Positions 48,272 to 59,744 of a DNA stretch of 64,000 nucleotides are shown here, piece by piece. The number at the start of each line of letters is the position of its first letter. The first letter of the stretch is position 1. Origin of the DNA: Orbilia blumenaviensis (Eukaryota; Ascomycota; Orbiliomycetes; Orbiliales; Orbiliaceae); NCBI GenBank assembly GCA_036872755.1, contig JAVHNS010000015.1:124001-188000 (forward strand). Direction: 5' to 3'. Both the position numbers and the translations under genes were made by a program. A model generated the notes under the pieces. That model did no database searches. It was given only the letters and a program-made list of their open reading frames with translations, and was not told where the DNA came from.

Positions 48272-49367
48272 CTACCGCTTCATCCCCTCTAGCACCCCCC
48301 TTGCATTCGCAAACCCAAACTCCGTCATTGTCTCTCCCCATAGCTTATCCATTGTATCCCTACCTTCCTGCGTATACAGAAAAGGCGGAAACCTGATATT
48401 TTAACATCCATGTTAGCGCCTAACCAGCTAATTGACCTTATATAGCTCAGGGTATAACTTACGGCCTAACCTCCCAATCCGCCAAATAGCACCCATGCGC
48501 CTCACTCCCCTTCACCACAGTTGCATCTATAACTGTTGTACCCGCGTCTACAACTGGTCTGGCCGTCAGCGCCTGAAATAGCTTTAACCCAATAGCCAAC
48601 CCTCCCTTTACATCCCTATTAAACTCCGTCCCCTTGAGAAACCCAGGTTCGATGAGATTCATGACTACATCCTCACTTTTAACATACTCTAAATCCATCA
48701 ATTTCCATAGAAAAAGATGCCCTAGTAGTTTTGAATTCCCATACGCTGCCTGTCCGAATTTCTTCTGGTCGTCTAACGCGGTTAACATGGCGGTTGAGCT
48801 GTGGTCTGGCAGAACAGCAATATTGGCTAACGCCGAGCTAATGACAGTTAAGCGTCCCGGAGACCCAGGCGGGGATTTATTCTTAAGCGAGGGGAGAAGT
48901 AAGACCGCTAGTAAGAAAGTAGAGAGGTAGTTAATCTGCACTGTCTCCTCGTGGTGTGTGGTTTCATTAACCTTAAACGCCAGTCTATTAACCCCGGCGT
49001 TTAAAACGGCGATATCAAGCCTTCCCAAGTCTTTCTCTACTTTCGCTACAAACGCTTGTATTGAAGCATAAGAACTCATATCGAGCAACCACACATCAAC
49101 TACAGCATTTGGAAACGACGCTCTTAGTTTCCCTGCAGCCTCCTCACCTCTTTCTACCGACCTAACCGCCATTATTAGCCGTGAGAGACCGAGTGTGAGG
49201 AACTGTCTCGAGGATTCGAAACCAAGGCCGGTGTTTGAACCAGTGACTATGGCGACTTGGCCGACTAAGTCTATACCCTTTGGAAAAGGTGGGGGCTTGG
49301 TATGTTGGGATCGCCAGAAGCGGCGCCAGTAGTTTGAAGTAAGGGGTGGGAGGTCGCGGGAAGACAT
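48272..49367 (-). CDS. short-chain dehydrogenase/reductase (SDR)
   Basis: Two minus-strand exons, 49367-48463 and 48392-48272, separated by a 70-nt intron with GTAAGT, GCTAAC branch and CAG acceptor, give 341 aa. Classical SDR signature: cofactor motif TGSNTGLG (42-49), NAG (123-125), Ser in TVISSA (about 177) and catalytic YGNSK (Y209, K213). The arginine after the second strand (MAVRSVERGE) suggests NADP(H) preference. The N-terminal ~30 residues (YWRRFWRSQHTKPPPFPKG) are the retinol-dehydrogenase/WW-oxidoreductase-like lead seen in many fungal SDRs. The substrate cannot be told, and no biosynthetic neighbours suggest a cluster role. COQ4 starts 262 bp downstream on the same strand. Confidence 0.9.
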
Positions 49368-50221
49368 GGTGCAGGAATAATAATTAGTCCGCCTTCTGTC
49401 TTTCTTGTCTTCTCAGGTGGTACGGAGTCGCTGGCCTATAGAATGGCGATTAGATAGAGCAGATGTGAAAATATCGGGATGTCAAATTAAAGGGCTCGGA
49501 AACTGGTAAGCAGAGTGCATGCATATGGACAGCTAACCAAGGAAATCTTGAAAACCCAAGAGATAAACGGAGCATTGGCAGAGGCATCGCCCATTTATAC
49601 GCGTACTACAGTCAGCAATCGCTTACGACGCTGCAAGCATCATCGGCCAACGGAGACTCTGGAGATCATACTTCTCCACCCTCCAGATCAATAACTTGAC
49701 TTGACTCGCTATCGCAAATCGGTATCTGATATCATAGCACATTGAGTTGGGTGTGGTAAAGTTGGAAGCTAAACCCGAATAGGAAAACAATATCATGTTC
49801 TTGGCGTTTATAGCCCCCTGCACTTCCCGAGCTTCATATCCCTGCTTACGACGAAAGCTTGCGCTTCCCCCAAAGGGCTCTGCGCCGCTTTGGGAATACA
49901 ATATTAATATTAAAAGCCCTCGCGGTTCTTCCGGGTGAAGCTTTTCGAGTATGCATCTTTCTCTTTCCCCATCCCGCTTCATTCCATTGATTCTCTCCCC
50001 CCCCCCTCTTTGTTGCAGCAGACTTGCATACCCGCGTAGAAAACTATATTTTCCGAAAGTTAGTCTTGCTGGTCGGTCGTAAAGTGTCTCCCGACGCCTC
50101 CGTTTGGTGCTAGTTCATTTTACACCTGCAGGTTGCATACGCCCTGAGCAACCCGGATTTCTATTTTATACAGAACTAGTGGCTTTATCATATTCTGTAT
50201 ACCCGTATTGATTACTTAAAC
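49368..50221. promoter_or_regulatory. divergent intergenic region, SDR and transcription factor
   Basis: An 854-bp region between divergent starts. The 49982-49623 minus frame is ATG-initiated but has no domain. A short C-run lies near 49996-50005. It should hold both promoters; no specific element recognised. Confidence 0.4.
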
Positions 50222-51962
50222 ATGCCATCACCCGTGCGTCCAAAGAATAAACCTGGTAAGCTAGCCTCGTTAGGAATACAGTCTCGATCGATAAGGTTCT
50301 TAAAATGCATATAAAATATTAAACCCATGGTTATCGATAGTCCAGGTCCACTTCATCGTCTCCACAGATACGGCAAAAGCGGACGCCGATACTCGAAAGT
50401 TCATCCGTAGTCATGTCATGCTCGGGAAGAACCTAGGCCGTCCGAGGCCCGATAGGAGGAGAAAAAAGGCCCAGCAGGACCCAAAACAGCCATCTAAGGA
50501 TGGTTCGGCCCCGAATCTTAGCACAAGGGAGGAAGAGGAATTAGAGGAAATTAATAGTTGGATACCTCTCAAGGGTTCTATCGTGGCATATCGTGGACAA
50601 AGCCTACCGCCTAGAATAGGCGGCGACTTCACGACGCTCGAGTTTGCCGCACCCACGACCCCGGCTATAATTTGCGAAATTATAAAATGTAACCCCCTCC
50701 CCTTTTTATATAGATTTCGTTTAACTTGTTAGTTGACCTACTAAATAAACTATAATATCGTAGTTGCAAAATCATCAAAACAAATACTCTTCCCACTTGA
50801 GCCCGTTATTGAGTTTAACCACAAAGATCGACAATGGTGGGACGCATTAACCGTCGACCCAGCCTACCTCAACACTACTGCCTTCATGGCGTACGCATAC
50901 GTCGACCTCATGAAGGGAAATCGATATGCGCCCATGATTCCTCAGGCCGCATTTCATTTCGTCCAAGCAGTACGAATGCTCCGCGAACGGCTGATAACGG
51001 CTGATAAGGGACTTTTGTTCTCGGATTCGACCATATTTTTGGTCTTATCACTGGCACTGTATGCGCATATGACAGGCGATGGACCGACTGCAAGGAATCA
51101 TTTGGTCGGTCTTCGTAAGATCGTGAACATGCGCGGCGGCATCCGGAGTTTCCGACACAATGAAAAACTTCTCATGGAGATTCTAAGGTAAATATATGAT
51201 AGCCTCTCTTTCCCAAACCCCTTTCCGGAGCTATATTCTGATGCATAAACTGTTAGATGCGACCTAGGGATCTCTCTTCATAACGGCACAATCCCCGTCT
51301 TCTTCCTCGACCAACCATTTCTCGAACCCCTCTTCCCATACCCGGACCACACACCATATATCACCATTCCCAAAGCCACAAATCCGGAGTCAGAGAAGTT
51401 CCTCGAAAACATCGCACCAGCCTTGGCCGAAGCCTGGAAGTTCCTAAAAGGTTACTGCTACCTCATGAATTCCACTGCGGAATCCCGCCGGCGACTTCCA
51501 CAATCAACACTCATGAATGCAATGACATCAATAATGTACCGGCTACTTTCAATGTCGTTCAAGCAAGCATCGATCGACGAAGCGATCCGCCTCGGTCTAC
51601 TTTCGTTTTCATCTTACATCTTCCTCCGCTGGCAGAGTGTAACACTAGCATATATACACTTACCGACAGTGTACAAATCATCATTGATGAATCTGAATCT
51701 GTCGAAGGAGTTCCCACCTGAGGTGATGCTGTGGCTGTTGATGATTGGGGCGATTTCAGTATTTGGAGAGGAAGATGATGTATGGCTAAAGCCGTGGTTG
51801 AGGGTTAACTTTGAGTTATGTGGGGTGAAAAGGTGGGCGGATGTGAAGGGGGTATTAAAAGAGTTGATGTGGATGGGGATTGTATTAGATAAGGACGGGG
51901 AGCGGGTGTATGAGAGTTGTGCGGGCGAGGAGGAGGAGAGCCGAGTCACTGCAGTACTATAA
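50222..51962 (+). CDS. fungal-specific transcription factor domain protein, no zinc cluster
   Basis: Four exons, 50222-50255, 50341-50688, 50764-51187 and 51257-51962, give 503 aa; introns are 85, 75 and 69 nt. The N-terminus after the first splice reads VHFIVSTDTAKADADTRKF then IRSHVM, followed by a basic stretch (GRPRPDRRRKK). This HVM-plus-basic head is typical of a large fungal family whose C-terminal part is the fungal-specific transcription-factor domain (DUF3468 type). The middle region (WWDALTVDPAYLNTTAFMAY, LLFSDSTIFLVLSLALYAHM, GLRKIVNMRGGI) and helical C-terminus match it. There is no C6 zinc cluster, so DNA binding is doubtful; many family members lack it. The target pathway is unknown. 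It is divergent from the SDR gene, which may or may not be regulatory. Confidence 0.82.
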
Positions 51963-52478
51963 TGCAGTCCCCTCTTTATCTCTTCGTCATTTATTTGTAT
52001 CGAGCAAATCTTTGTAATTGGATTTTAGGGCCTATGTCGGCGACAACGGATATAGTATGGAGTTTAATAGTCTAAAGTGCGTTGGGCCTGTTGGATTGTG
52101 CAGCATAGCAACCCTTTGTTTGTTGGTAGGGTGATTTGTCAGCAGAAGAGTGTTCGCCCGGTCACATGACAACGCCATATCCCATTTCCGCGACTCGACG
52201 TTCCCCTCGTTCATTCGATTCCTCCCTTTTTAACTTCACCATTTTGTCTACTGCTATTAAGCATCTTCTTGATCTCTTGTACTTTGTTATTTACTTCCTT
52301 TCTCCCGAGCTGAAAGGTTATCTGTGTTATTGAAGACTAGCAATTATATCACAGCATCTCAATTGTTCTTGCATAACGTCACTGTGCATGTATGTATCCC
52401 AGTCTCATCGTTTACAGCAACACCAAATCCTCCCTGTTGCATTTTCGACTCACAACAATTACTCCGACAGTCCTCACG
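51963..52478 (+). promoter_or_regulatory. intergenic region upstream of MAG1
   Basis: 516 bp holding the terminator of the transcription-factor gene and the MAG1 promoter and leader. Two upstream ATGs occur at 52388 and 52392; the second is in frame with MAG1 and adds 29 residues. Confidence 0.4.
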
Positions 52479-53627
52479 ATGGTTTCTCGGAACCACACCA
52501 AAAAGTCATCTGTAGAGGCGACGACGAGGACTTCTGCGCGGATTTCAATGCGGTTGAAGTCTTCGAAGTCTGGAGCGTCGGCTGGTAAAGTTACGAAAGT
52601 GACCACTTCTAAGAAGATTACGACTACGACTGCGACTGTCGCCGCCGCTGCCGTTGCCACATCTGATGGGGTTGTTACTGCTTCTAAGAAGACGACAACC
52701 GCAAAAAAGGCCACTAAGAAGACGGCTACCAAAGCAAAAGCATCTTCCACGAAAGCTAAGAAAAATGTTTCGCCTGCATCAGAAGAATCATCTGAATTAT
52801 CACCTTCACCTTCGCCTTCACCAAAAGAGAAACTACCAAAGTACGACCCATCACCGGTAGAAACCACAATCATCACCCTCCCAACGATCGTAACGGAGGG
52901 AGAAGGCGGCAAGGAAGAAGTTCACCCGGGTATAACCCACCTCTTGACCACAAACCCTTCATTATCTACCATCATAACCCGCCACCCTTGTACCCTCTTC
53001 TCCCCCTCCGGGCTCCTTGAACCCGTCAACCCTTTCCACTCCCTTTGCTCTGGCATAATCTCTCAACAAGTCTCCTCAGCTGCCGCAACATCCATAAAAG
53101 CCCGGTTCATCACCCTCTTCAACGACTCAAGTATCTTCCCAACACCAGCTGAAATCCTAACAAAGGATATACCAACCCTAAGAACCGCTGGCCTCTCCCA
53201 GCGGAAAGCGGAGTATATAACCGGTTTAGCCGAGTTATTCGTCTCCGGTGACCTCACAAACGAGCTTCTACTGGAGTCATCAGACGAAGTCGTCACTGAG
53301 AAACTAATAAAAGTCAGAGGTCTGGGTTTGTGGTCTATTCAGATGTTCCTATTATTCGCGCTGAAACGCACAGATGTATTCGCCACTGGAGATCTGGGAA
53401 TACAACGTGGAATGGCGATTCTGGCGGGGAGGGATGTTAATAAGTTGAAGTTTTCTAAGCCGGGGAAGGCTGGGAAGTGGAAGTATATGGCTGAGGAGGA
53501 GATGCTGAGGTTGGCGGAGGCTTATAGTCCTTATAGAAGCTTGTTGAGTTGGTATTTGTGGCGCTTGGCGGATACGGATGTCGAGGTTTTGAAGGGTGTT
53601 GATAAGAAGAAGACTGAGGTAGAATAG
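52479..53627 (+). CDS. MAG1: DNA-3-methyladenine glycosylase (MAG1, HhH-GPD)
   Basis: Base-excision repair enzyme that removes alkylated bases. Single exon, 382 aa. The N-terminal ~120 residues are Lys/Ala/Thr/Ser-rich (KKATKKTATKAKASSTKAKK), a likely nuclear localisation and DNA-contact tail. The glycosylase domain follows: FHSLCSGIISQQVSSAAATS, GLSQRKAEYITGLAE, the helix-hairpin-helix VRGLGLWSIQM (about 279-289), and the catalytic aspartate in VFATGDLGIQRG (D305), then SPYRSLLSWYLWRL. I prefer ATG 52479 because its context is good (CACGATGG). The upstream in-frame ATG 52392 has poor context but would add an acid-free leader. Family assignment is firm; the exact start is not. Confidence 0.9.
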   Translation: MVSRNHTKKSSVEATTRTSARISMRLKSSKSGASAGKVTKVTTSKKITTTTATVAAAAVATSDGVVTASKKTTTAKKATKKTATKAKASSTKAKKNVSPASEESSELSPSPSPSPKEKLPKYDPSPVETTIITLPTIVTEGEGGKEEVHPGITHLLTTNPSLSTIITRHPCTLFSPSGLLEPVNPFHSLCSGIISQQVSSAAATSIKARFITLFNDSSIFPTPAEILTKDIPTLRTAGLSQRKAEYITGLAELFVSGDLTNELLLESSDEVVTEKLIKVRGLGLWSIQMFLLFALKRTDVFATGDLGIQRGMAILAGRDVNKLKFSKPGKAGKWKYMAEEEMLRLAEAYSPYRSLLSWYLWRLADTDVEVLKGVDKKKTEVE

Positions 53628-53991
53628 AATCGGGTAGAGTAAAAGTGGAATAGAGTAGATGATGGGATCATGAGGCGTTCGGGGTGTGATATATTTGTAT
53701 AGCATGAACGATTGATCTGTTTAATAGTAATACTATTTATGTATTTCATATAATCTTTCCTTCCGAGCCGCTGTTCGTTTAAAGTTGTAGTATCATACAA
53801 AGAAAGCAGGGGAGATATGTAAAAAAAAACAGACCGTGAACGCCATTGCCATTCAACGCCTTCAGCTAAAAAAAAAAACGTCGAGACGACTGATGTACAG
53901 AAGGACACGCCCACATACACACCATCTATACCACCTATTGCTCCTTCTTCTCTTTTCCTTTCCAAAGGGTATGTGAGAGGGAAGGAGGAAC
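53628..53991. other. convergent 3' region
   Basis: 364 bp between the ends of MAG1 (plus) and the AIM19-like gene (minus). Short A-runs at about 53821 and 53867. No gene seen. Confidence 0.5.
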
Positions 53992-54826
53992 CTAGACAGT
54001 AGCCTCCGCCTCAGGCATCGCCATCCTCCACCCTCCACCACCCCTCCCATGACCCCACCCAAATAAGAAAACCCCAGTCCCGGCAATAGCATTCCATGCC
54101 ATAACCCCCACCGCCGCAACCCTCATCCCACCACCCGGTCTCCCAACCGCCATCGTCCCATTCTTTGAATTCTTTCCTCTCACATTCATCAGTAGATATA
54201 CCATACTCCAGGCGCTCAGCACACCGGCGCTGTCACGCCCGTACCCGGCATATGACATGTATGAGCTGAACGCGAAAATGGCGGAGAAGATGGGCAGCGG
54301 GAATGGGCGCGGGTATACGGGTGGTGTTTCGAGACGGGTTAGTCGTGCGAACGGGTAGAGATAAGTCGTTGTCGCTGCCGTTACAGCGCCAGCTACTGGT
54401 GTTCCTGTAGAGTTTGATCGCCAGAGTCAGGATTTGTGTTTTGCTATTTCCATTGGGTTTATTCTGGATGGCATATTTTTCGGGAAAAGGAAAAGAGAAA
54501 ACCGGGAAAGGAGTAACTAGGGATTATTAATAAAATAGAGAATGAAATAACGTACTACACCAGAGCGAAGAGTATGTCTTCAGCTTCCCGTATAACGAAG
54601 TATCATTTGGAGCATTTGGAGGAGGCGGCGGGGGCGGGGTGAGTGGCATGGTGCCGGCAACACCCTTCAAGTGCGATGTTAACCGCGGCGGAAGAAGGAT
54701 ATCGAGGATTGAAGAGGTGGATTTAGGAGAGAGGAAGCGGGAGAAATCTGAATGACGAAGGTGAGGGCGAAGAGTGTGGTAGGGATGGGGATGATGGTGG
54801 TAATGACGATGCAGGATGGACTGCAT
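53992..54826 (-). CDS. AIM19: AIM19-like mitochondrial membrane protein
   Basis: Two minus-strand exons, 54826-54556 and 54404-53992, with a 151-nt intron (GTACGT donor, CTGAC branch, CTACAG acceptor, phase 1), give 227 aa. The N-terminus is His/Arg-rich and almost free of acidic residues (MQSILHRHYHHH..., LRPHLRHSDFSRFL), consistent with mitochondrial import, followed by a polyproline run. Four short hydrophobic segments follow: GTPVAGAVTAATTTYLYPFA, FPLPIFSAIFAFSSYMSYAG, AGVLSAWSMVYLLMN, and MRVAAVGVMAWNAIAGTGVF. This order, with the SAWSMVYLLMN core, resembles fungal Aim19 (altered inheritance of mitochondria). The match is from memory of family features, so moderate confidence; the molecular function of Aim19 is not known. 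Confidence 0.65.
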
Positions 54827-55494
54827 GGCGGGGTGAGACAGGTTTTGGTTTTGGTTTGGTTCAATCGAATCGATTGATTGAGCTAGTTTCGGTTGGGTTG
54901 GTGTGGTTGGATATGGCGAGCGTGATTGGTTGGTTAGTGGTTTGTGGTTGTGTCTGTGGCTAGTTAAGCAGGTACTCCGTCATAGGTAAGATAGACATGC
55001 AATATGCAACAGTATCTGGGTCTGAAGGGACCTCACCAACTTCAACCCGTCTGAAGTCTGAAGTCTGAAGTCTTTAGGAAAACATCACTGCTGGAAAATG
55101 ATCATGCAGCCGGTGCGATATTGAGCAGAAGAAGGAGGGTATAAAAGAAATATCATTCGCCAGTCTAGGAAAATGACGGAACAGGACGCCATCGTCATTA
55201 TAAGGGTAGTATTATTTTACATAGAAATGAACACCGGTTTTCGGAAATGCAAAAAAAAAACTAACTTGAAACGCCAAACGCTCTCTTGTGATGCAAAACA
55301 GTAAAGGAGGACCTGGCTATGATATGAGGGCTTTAAAAAGCAGTCTGAGGAAAGTGGAATAAAGGGTAGAAGAACTGTGAAGAATCCGTCATAAGAAGGT
55401 AATCGTAAAAGAAACCCGAATGTGAAAAAGAAAAGAAAAGAAAAGAAAACCGTGACATCTTTAAGTGTAATAGCATAAGGAAATCCGATGGAGG
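54827..55494. other. intergenic, 668 bp
   Basis: Between the start of the AIM19-like gene and the end of IMA1, both on the minus strand. A triplicated CTGAAGT motif (about 55050-55070) and an AAAAG run (about 55430-55448) occur. No ORF worth calling. Confidence 0.45.
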
Positions 55495-58137
55495 TCATCG
55501 CCAGCTTCGACCGTCCCTTGGCTGCTGAAACGGGGTCTGAGAAAAGTCTGCCTGGTTCCACGGGTTAGGGGCAGTATCCATACCCGGAGGCGGCAGCTTC
55601 ATCGACCTCGTTGTCGTCGCCCCGAATCGCTGCGGTGTCGGTCGCTGGATCCCAACATCAGGTTCGCGTTTCCCCCATGACGAGAAATTGCTTCGGTGAG
55701 TTAAAGTGCTCCCGGTAGACCCGCCAAGCGACAGCCCGCCGAAGCCGGTTGTCGCTGGTGGCGGAGGGGGCGGAGGGGGTGTCTGAACGGGAACTGTGGG
55801 AGTCATGACTCTGTTCAGAGGCCCGCCAAAGTTGTTTATAGGCTTGTTCAAAATGAATTCCCTTGAATCCCTGCGTTTGAGGACTGGTCCGACCTCCGGC
55901 AGCGGTTCTTCAGCAGCAGGGTCAATAGGAACATGCGTTCCCTTGTAGGCGAACATCCGGGCAAAGTCCCACGTCTGGTGGGCAGCTATAGAGAAAAACA
56001 GTATTCTTATGATGAGCTGCACCATCTGAGTCTGGGGTTCGTGAACCGGATAATTTCCCTCCGCCGCTGGAAGCTCTAGTGAGACCCCGAGTGAGACGCC
56101 AGGAGTAAACGGGACCGCAATGTCTGTCGGCGTCGTATCGATTGGCAGCAGCGGCTGGGGTGAGCCCACAGACCCAATGCTGGTGTGACGGGGGAGTATT
56201 CGGAAACCGAGTAGTTCTCCCGCCACTACGGCACCCGCGCATGTTTCGAGGAGGCACATTAAAATCACCATGTTTCGTTTCCACATATCTCCGAGGCCCT
56301 GGATTTTGCTACTGGTTCCGAAGGCCGCTCTGACGAACCTCCAGCCGGTCCCGAACGCTAGCGCCAGAATTAAACCGGCGCAGGCTATCGTATCTTCAGA
56401 AGACACAAGTATAAACAGGCCGGAACATACAGCCAACAGCCGGGCGGCCTCTTGACCTACCCGATGGGCGCGTTTTTTAAGAATGCCTGGCTGGTTGAGT
56501 GGTTTTGCTTCGTCTAGTTTGGCCGCCACTTCAAATAGACTCTCTAGCCCGGTTTGCTTCTCAAGCAACCCGTCAACCATCAGAGTCTTTCCTCTCATCG
56601 GCCTTCTAATTGGCTTGGCAGGAGAGTCCATGATTTCTGTTTTAGCATCCTCATCATCGGTATCGTCAAACTTGTCAAAGAAGCCAAGAGGCGAGCTTGG
56701 CCTATGCTCGGAAAATGACCCCATAGGGTTAAATTGAGGGTCGGTTTCATTAAAGCTTGGATTCCAGTCCATGGCATCGGGGTCTGGCTGTCCTGGTGTT
56801 GTATGTGTGGAAGCGGGAAGCGGAGCAGGTGCGGGGGTTGCGTATCTAGATTGGAACGGCATGGGCGGTTGATAGGGCTCTATTGTATATTTCGGGGTGG
56901 CCTGATGTCGCTTCGCAGAGTTGATATATGGCTGCCTGGATCTGGCCGATGGTGGTGTTTGTGGGGCATTCAAATGTTCATTGATGGATGGCCCAGTGGG
57001 CCGGAACGTCATTCCACCTGAGTTTGAGAGGGATGATGAAGACTTCACCAGCAAGGGAGGTAGATGACTAGCAGTTCCGGGCGATCGAGGAGCGCGCAGA
57101 GATATCGTATGGACAGGCCGGGTGACCTTGAGAGAAGTAAAAGCTATCCACAGGACGAGTGCTTCTATGAGAAGGGATGCGTGACTAAGGACCATGATTT
57201 TCTTTTCTTCTTTAAGCGTGCCGCCAGGTCCTAGATACCACCAGCTGAGGCCAATGAACACTGAGACGACTGCTTGGCAAGCTAGATATGGAATCCTGTC
57301 CTCGACATAGGAGCCAGGTCGACGGCGAACCTCCAGCCATTTGTAATCGTAGAAGGAAAGAAGCAGAGCCCAGGGAAATATTATGTTGACCCATTTTGAA
57401 CTGACATCGTAACAGCTGCTGCTGAGGTTTCCCTTTTGCCAAGACCTAGCTAAACAGGATCCCCAACTAACAGTACCGGATTGTTCCTTTGAGGTATGGA
57501 GGGCGAAGATGGAGATGGTGAACTGCCAGAACATGAGCAGGGCGATGGAAGCCCAGTATGCAGCACCCCATGCAAACCAACCAAGTACCATAAAGTTCCC
57601 GAGCATTATCCGGGAAAACGTTCTCGGTGGGGCAATCTGGTTTGAATGAATACGCTTTTCAGTGTTGACTAGCACCCTGGCCATGCCTTTCGAAATAACG
57701 CTATATCTAATGCCCTTGATAACACTGTTGACCTTGGGAGCACAGTTGTCGCAGACAGGAGGGTATTTCTCCTCGAGCTGACGTCGGAAGTCGGTGATAT
57801 GTTCAGCAAGGTACTCGTAGTTTGGATCGGTTTCTTCGGGAAGGTAGTTGGCTAGCTGCTCCACGATTATAGAGTGGTTGTTCTCGCAAGATCTGCAGAG
57901 GACAGAGGTATGTCGGTGAGCTTTGCTTTTAGGAGAAGCATTATCACGGGCGAATTTGACGAAGGGCTGTTCGACATCCGGATGGTAGTCGATGATCTGG
58001 CCGTTCTCGTCGAATTTATTGGTGGAATAGCAACGAGGGCAGTCGAATTCACGAGGAGTGCCATTGCCGGTCCTAGGAATGTAGGAGGACTGATTGCAGT
58101 AGAAGCAGGTTATCTTGACCTTTGAACTTCGCAACAT
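55495..58137 (-). CDS. ima1: inner nuclear membrane protein Ima1 (SAMP1/TMEM201 family)
   Basis: Single exon, 880 aa. Ima1 (fission yeast) and human SAMP1/NET5 reside in the inner nuclear membrane and connect with LINC complexes and heterochromatin. The Ima1 N-terminal zinc domain shows four CXXC pairs: C11-C14 (CFYC), C33-C36 (CPRC), C81-C84 (CRSC) and C129-C132 (CDNC). Membrane segments follow at about 180-210 (NFMVLGWFAWGAAYWASIAL), IPYLACQAVVSVFIGLSWWY, ASLLIEALVLWIAF, and further pairs near LLAVCSGLFILV and MVILMCLLETCAGAVVAGEL. Disordered Pro/Ser-rich linkers separate them, and the C-terminus is nucleoplasmic-type low complexity. I start at ATG 58137 because the frame upstream opens only with GTG. 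Strong call. Confidence 0.92.
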   Translation of the reverse strand: MLRSSKVKITCFYCNQSSYIPRTGNGTPREFDCPRCYSTNKFDENGQIIDYHPDVEQPFVKFARDNASPKSKAHRHTSVLCRSCENNHSIIVEQLANYLPEETDPNYEYLAEHITDFRRQLEEKYPPVCDNCAPKVNSVIKGIRYSVISKGMARVLVNTEKRIHSNQIAPPRTFSRIMLGNFMVLGWFAWGAAYWASIALLMFWQFTISIFALHTSKEQSGTVSWGSCLARSWQKGNLSSSCYDVSSKWVNIIFPWALLLSFYDYKWLEVRRRPGSYVEDRIPYLACQAVVSVFIGLSWWYLGPGGTLKEEKKIMVLSHASLLIEALVLWIAFTSLKVTRPVHTISLRAPRSPGTASHLPPLLVKSSSSLSNSGGMTFRPTGPSINEHLNAPQTPPSARSRQPYINSAKRHQATPKYTIEPYQPPMPFQSRYATPAPAPLPASTHTTPGQPDPDAMDWNPSFNETDPQFNPMGSFSEHRPSSPLGFFDKFDDTDDEDAKTEIMDSPAKPIRRPMRGKTLMVDGLLEKQTGLESLFEVAAKLDEAKPLNQPGILKKRAHRVGQEAARLLAVCSGLFILVSSEDTIACAGLILALAFGTGWRFVRAAFGTSSKIQGLGDMWKRNMVILMCLLETCAGAVVAGELLGFRILPRHTSIGSVGSPQPLLPIDTTPTDIAVPFTPGVSLGVSLELPAAEGNYPVHEPQTQMVQLIIRILFFSIAAHQTWDFARMFAYKGTHVPIDPAAEEPLPEVGPVLKRRDSREFILNKPINNFGGPLNRVMTPTVPVQTPPPPPPPPATTGFGGLSLGGSTGSTLTHRSNFSSWGKREPDVGIQRPTPQRFGATTTRSMKLPPPGMDTAPNPWNQADFSQTPFQQPRDGRSWR

Positions 58138-59744
58138 TGTGAATAGGAAGCATCGAGTAAGAAGGCCTTTGTGCCAGGTGGGTCGTGTATCGGCCGAAGC
58201 AACGCGACAGGCAGGAGTTGAAGCTAAGGACACAAGCTGGACAGACCTGGATTAATTAGCACATGGGAATGAGAGCCTAGGCAAACTGGAAAGGAGGAAG
58301 GGAGTGATATACCGAAGTACCTAAGAGGCATACAGAGGAGAGTGGAGGTGAGATGGTGATAGTGATAGGTCAGTTGGGGTTAGGATGGTTGTTTATGTCC
58401 TGCAGAGAGAAGAGCCAAAAGAAGAGATGTCGCGCAGGATTGGACGTCTGAATAAGGAATGACGTTGAGAACGGACGAATGAGAACGAGCCTCAGCCAGG
58501 GACTTGTAGCATGTACTCCGTAGCCCAGCAACACATGTCAAACATTTTGGACCATGAGCGATTATCTGATCAGATAAGATCTTAATTTGATGTGTTGTCC
58601 GGAAAGCACCTCGGAACATCCCTGACGGAACCAAGGTCCTGTGCTAGTGGAAGCACAGGTGCAGGCAGGCGTGATATCTTGAATCTGCACATGCACACTT
58701 TGCTTTCACAATTTTTTTTTTTTTTTTTTTTAGCATTAGCGCCATGAGGCCCCTCCAATAGATTTTGATGTTATCTGAAAGACCAGACGATGGGTGCATA
58801 CTTCGGGTATACCGTATGTCATAACTTGAAGTACCACTTATTCCAGTTACTTGCTCCGTGGTACCTGCTAGTTTATTGAAGTATATAAGAATATGAGCAT
58901 GTGAAGAAAAGGCTTGTTGTATGTGCCAAAGAAGAGTATTTTCTTGGCGCAGTGCCGTCATCCAAAAACATCGACGACGGCCGGACAACATCCCATCGAC
59001 TTGGTTCCCTTGGTGCCTGCCTGTCCATCCCATCTTGAAATTTAACCTCACCTCAACACCACCCTTCAACACCATCACATTAACATCCTTCGTCATCGTC
59101 ATCGCCACGACCCACCCCATGCTGTTGATATACTTATACTACTATCCCCTGCATTCCGACTCCCCTTCTTCTTCTCACCACGATCCGCTCCTCCTCCCAT
59201 AGCCATTCTATCAAACTACTCGCTCAAGGTACTATTAATATAACTGGTAGTTCTACCAACAGGACAAACATCCAACAGCCTAGGTTAAATCCCAGGTCCA
59301 TCCTTCCTACCATCACCATCGATCAAGACGTTCACGTGCGAACTTCTCGGAACGGCTTGAGCAGTCACCACCAACTACCACCTTACCGAAAGCCTCTGCC
59401 ACCTCATCCGACGCCCTTGTCTGTCTCGAGAGCCCCTCTTTCGCGTCCCTCCGCAACTTCCTTATCCTTGCCCGTCAACCCTGCACACTATCCCGTCGCC
59501 CGATATATACTCAACCTCCAGGTTTCCCTCCAAACGCTACATCCCGAACTGGTAGCTCACACTACCATCTACCGGGGGTTACCCTCACCTTCTACCCCGG
59601 ACTAACGTCCTTTTCTATCGACCTCTTCGTCCGATTTGATTTTTCTCTCTCGAAATTTATAAAATATTTTTTTTCCCTTGTTAATTAACTTCAAAGTGTT
59701 CCTCAACGTTCACATATCTTTTATCAAAACAAGAATAAAGAATC
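58138..59744. promoter_or_regulatory. divergent intergenic region, IMA1 and ICE2
   Basis: 1.6 kb between divergent starts. It contains 20 T at 58712-58731 and a CT/CA-rich leader at about 59040-59200 and 59390-59620 upstream of ICE2. Frames in the leader start without ATG (59336 is GTG). No supported gene. Confidence 0.45.

Noticed and set aside
59336..59605. 89-codon Pro/Ser-rich frame upstream of ICE2
   Set aside because: Begins with GTG and sits in the CT/CA-rich leader; no domain.
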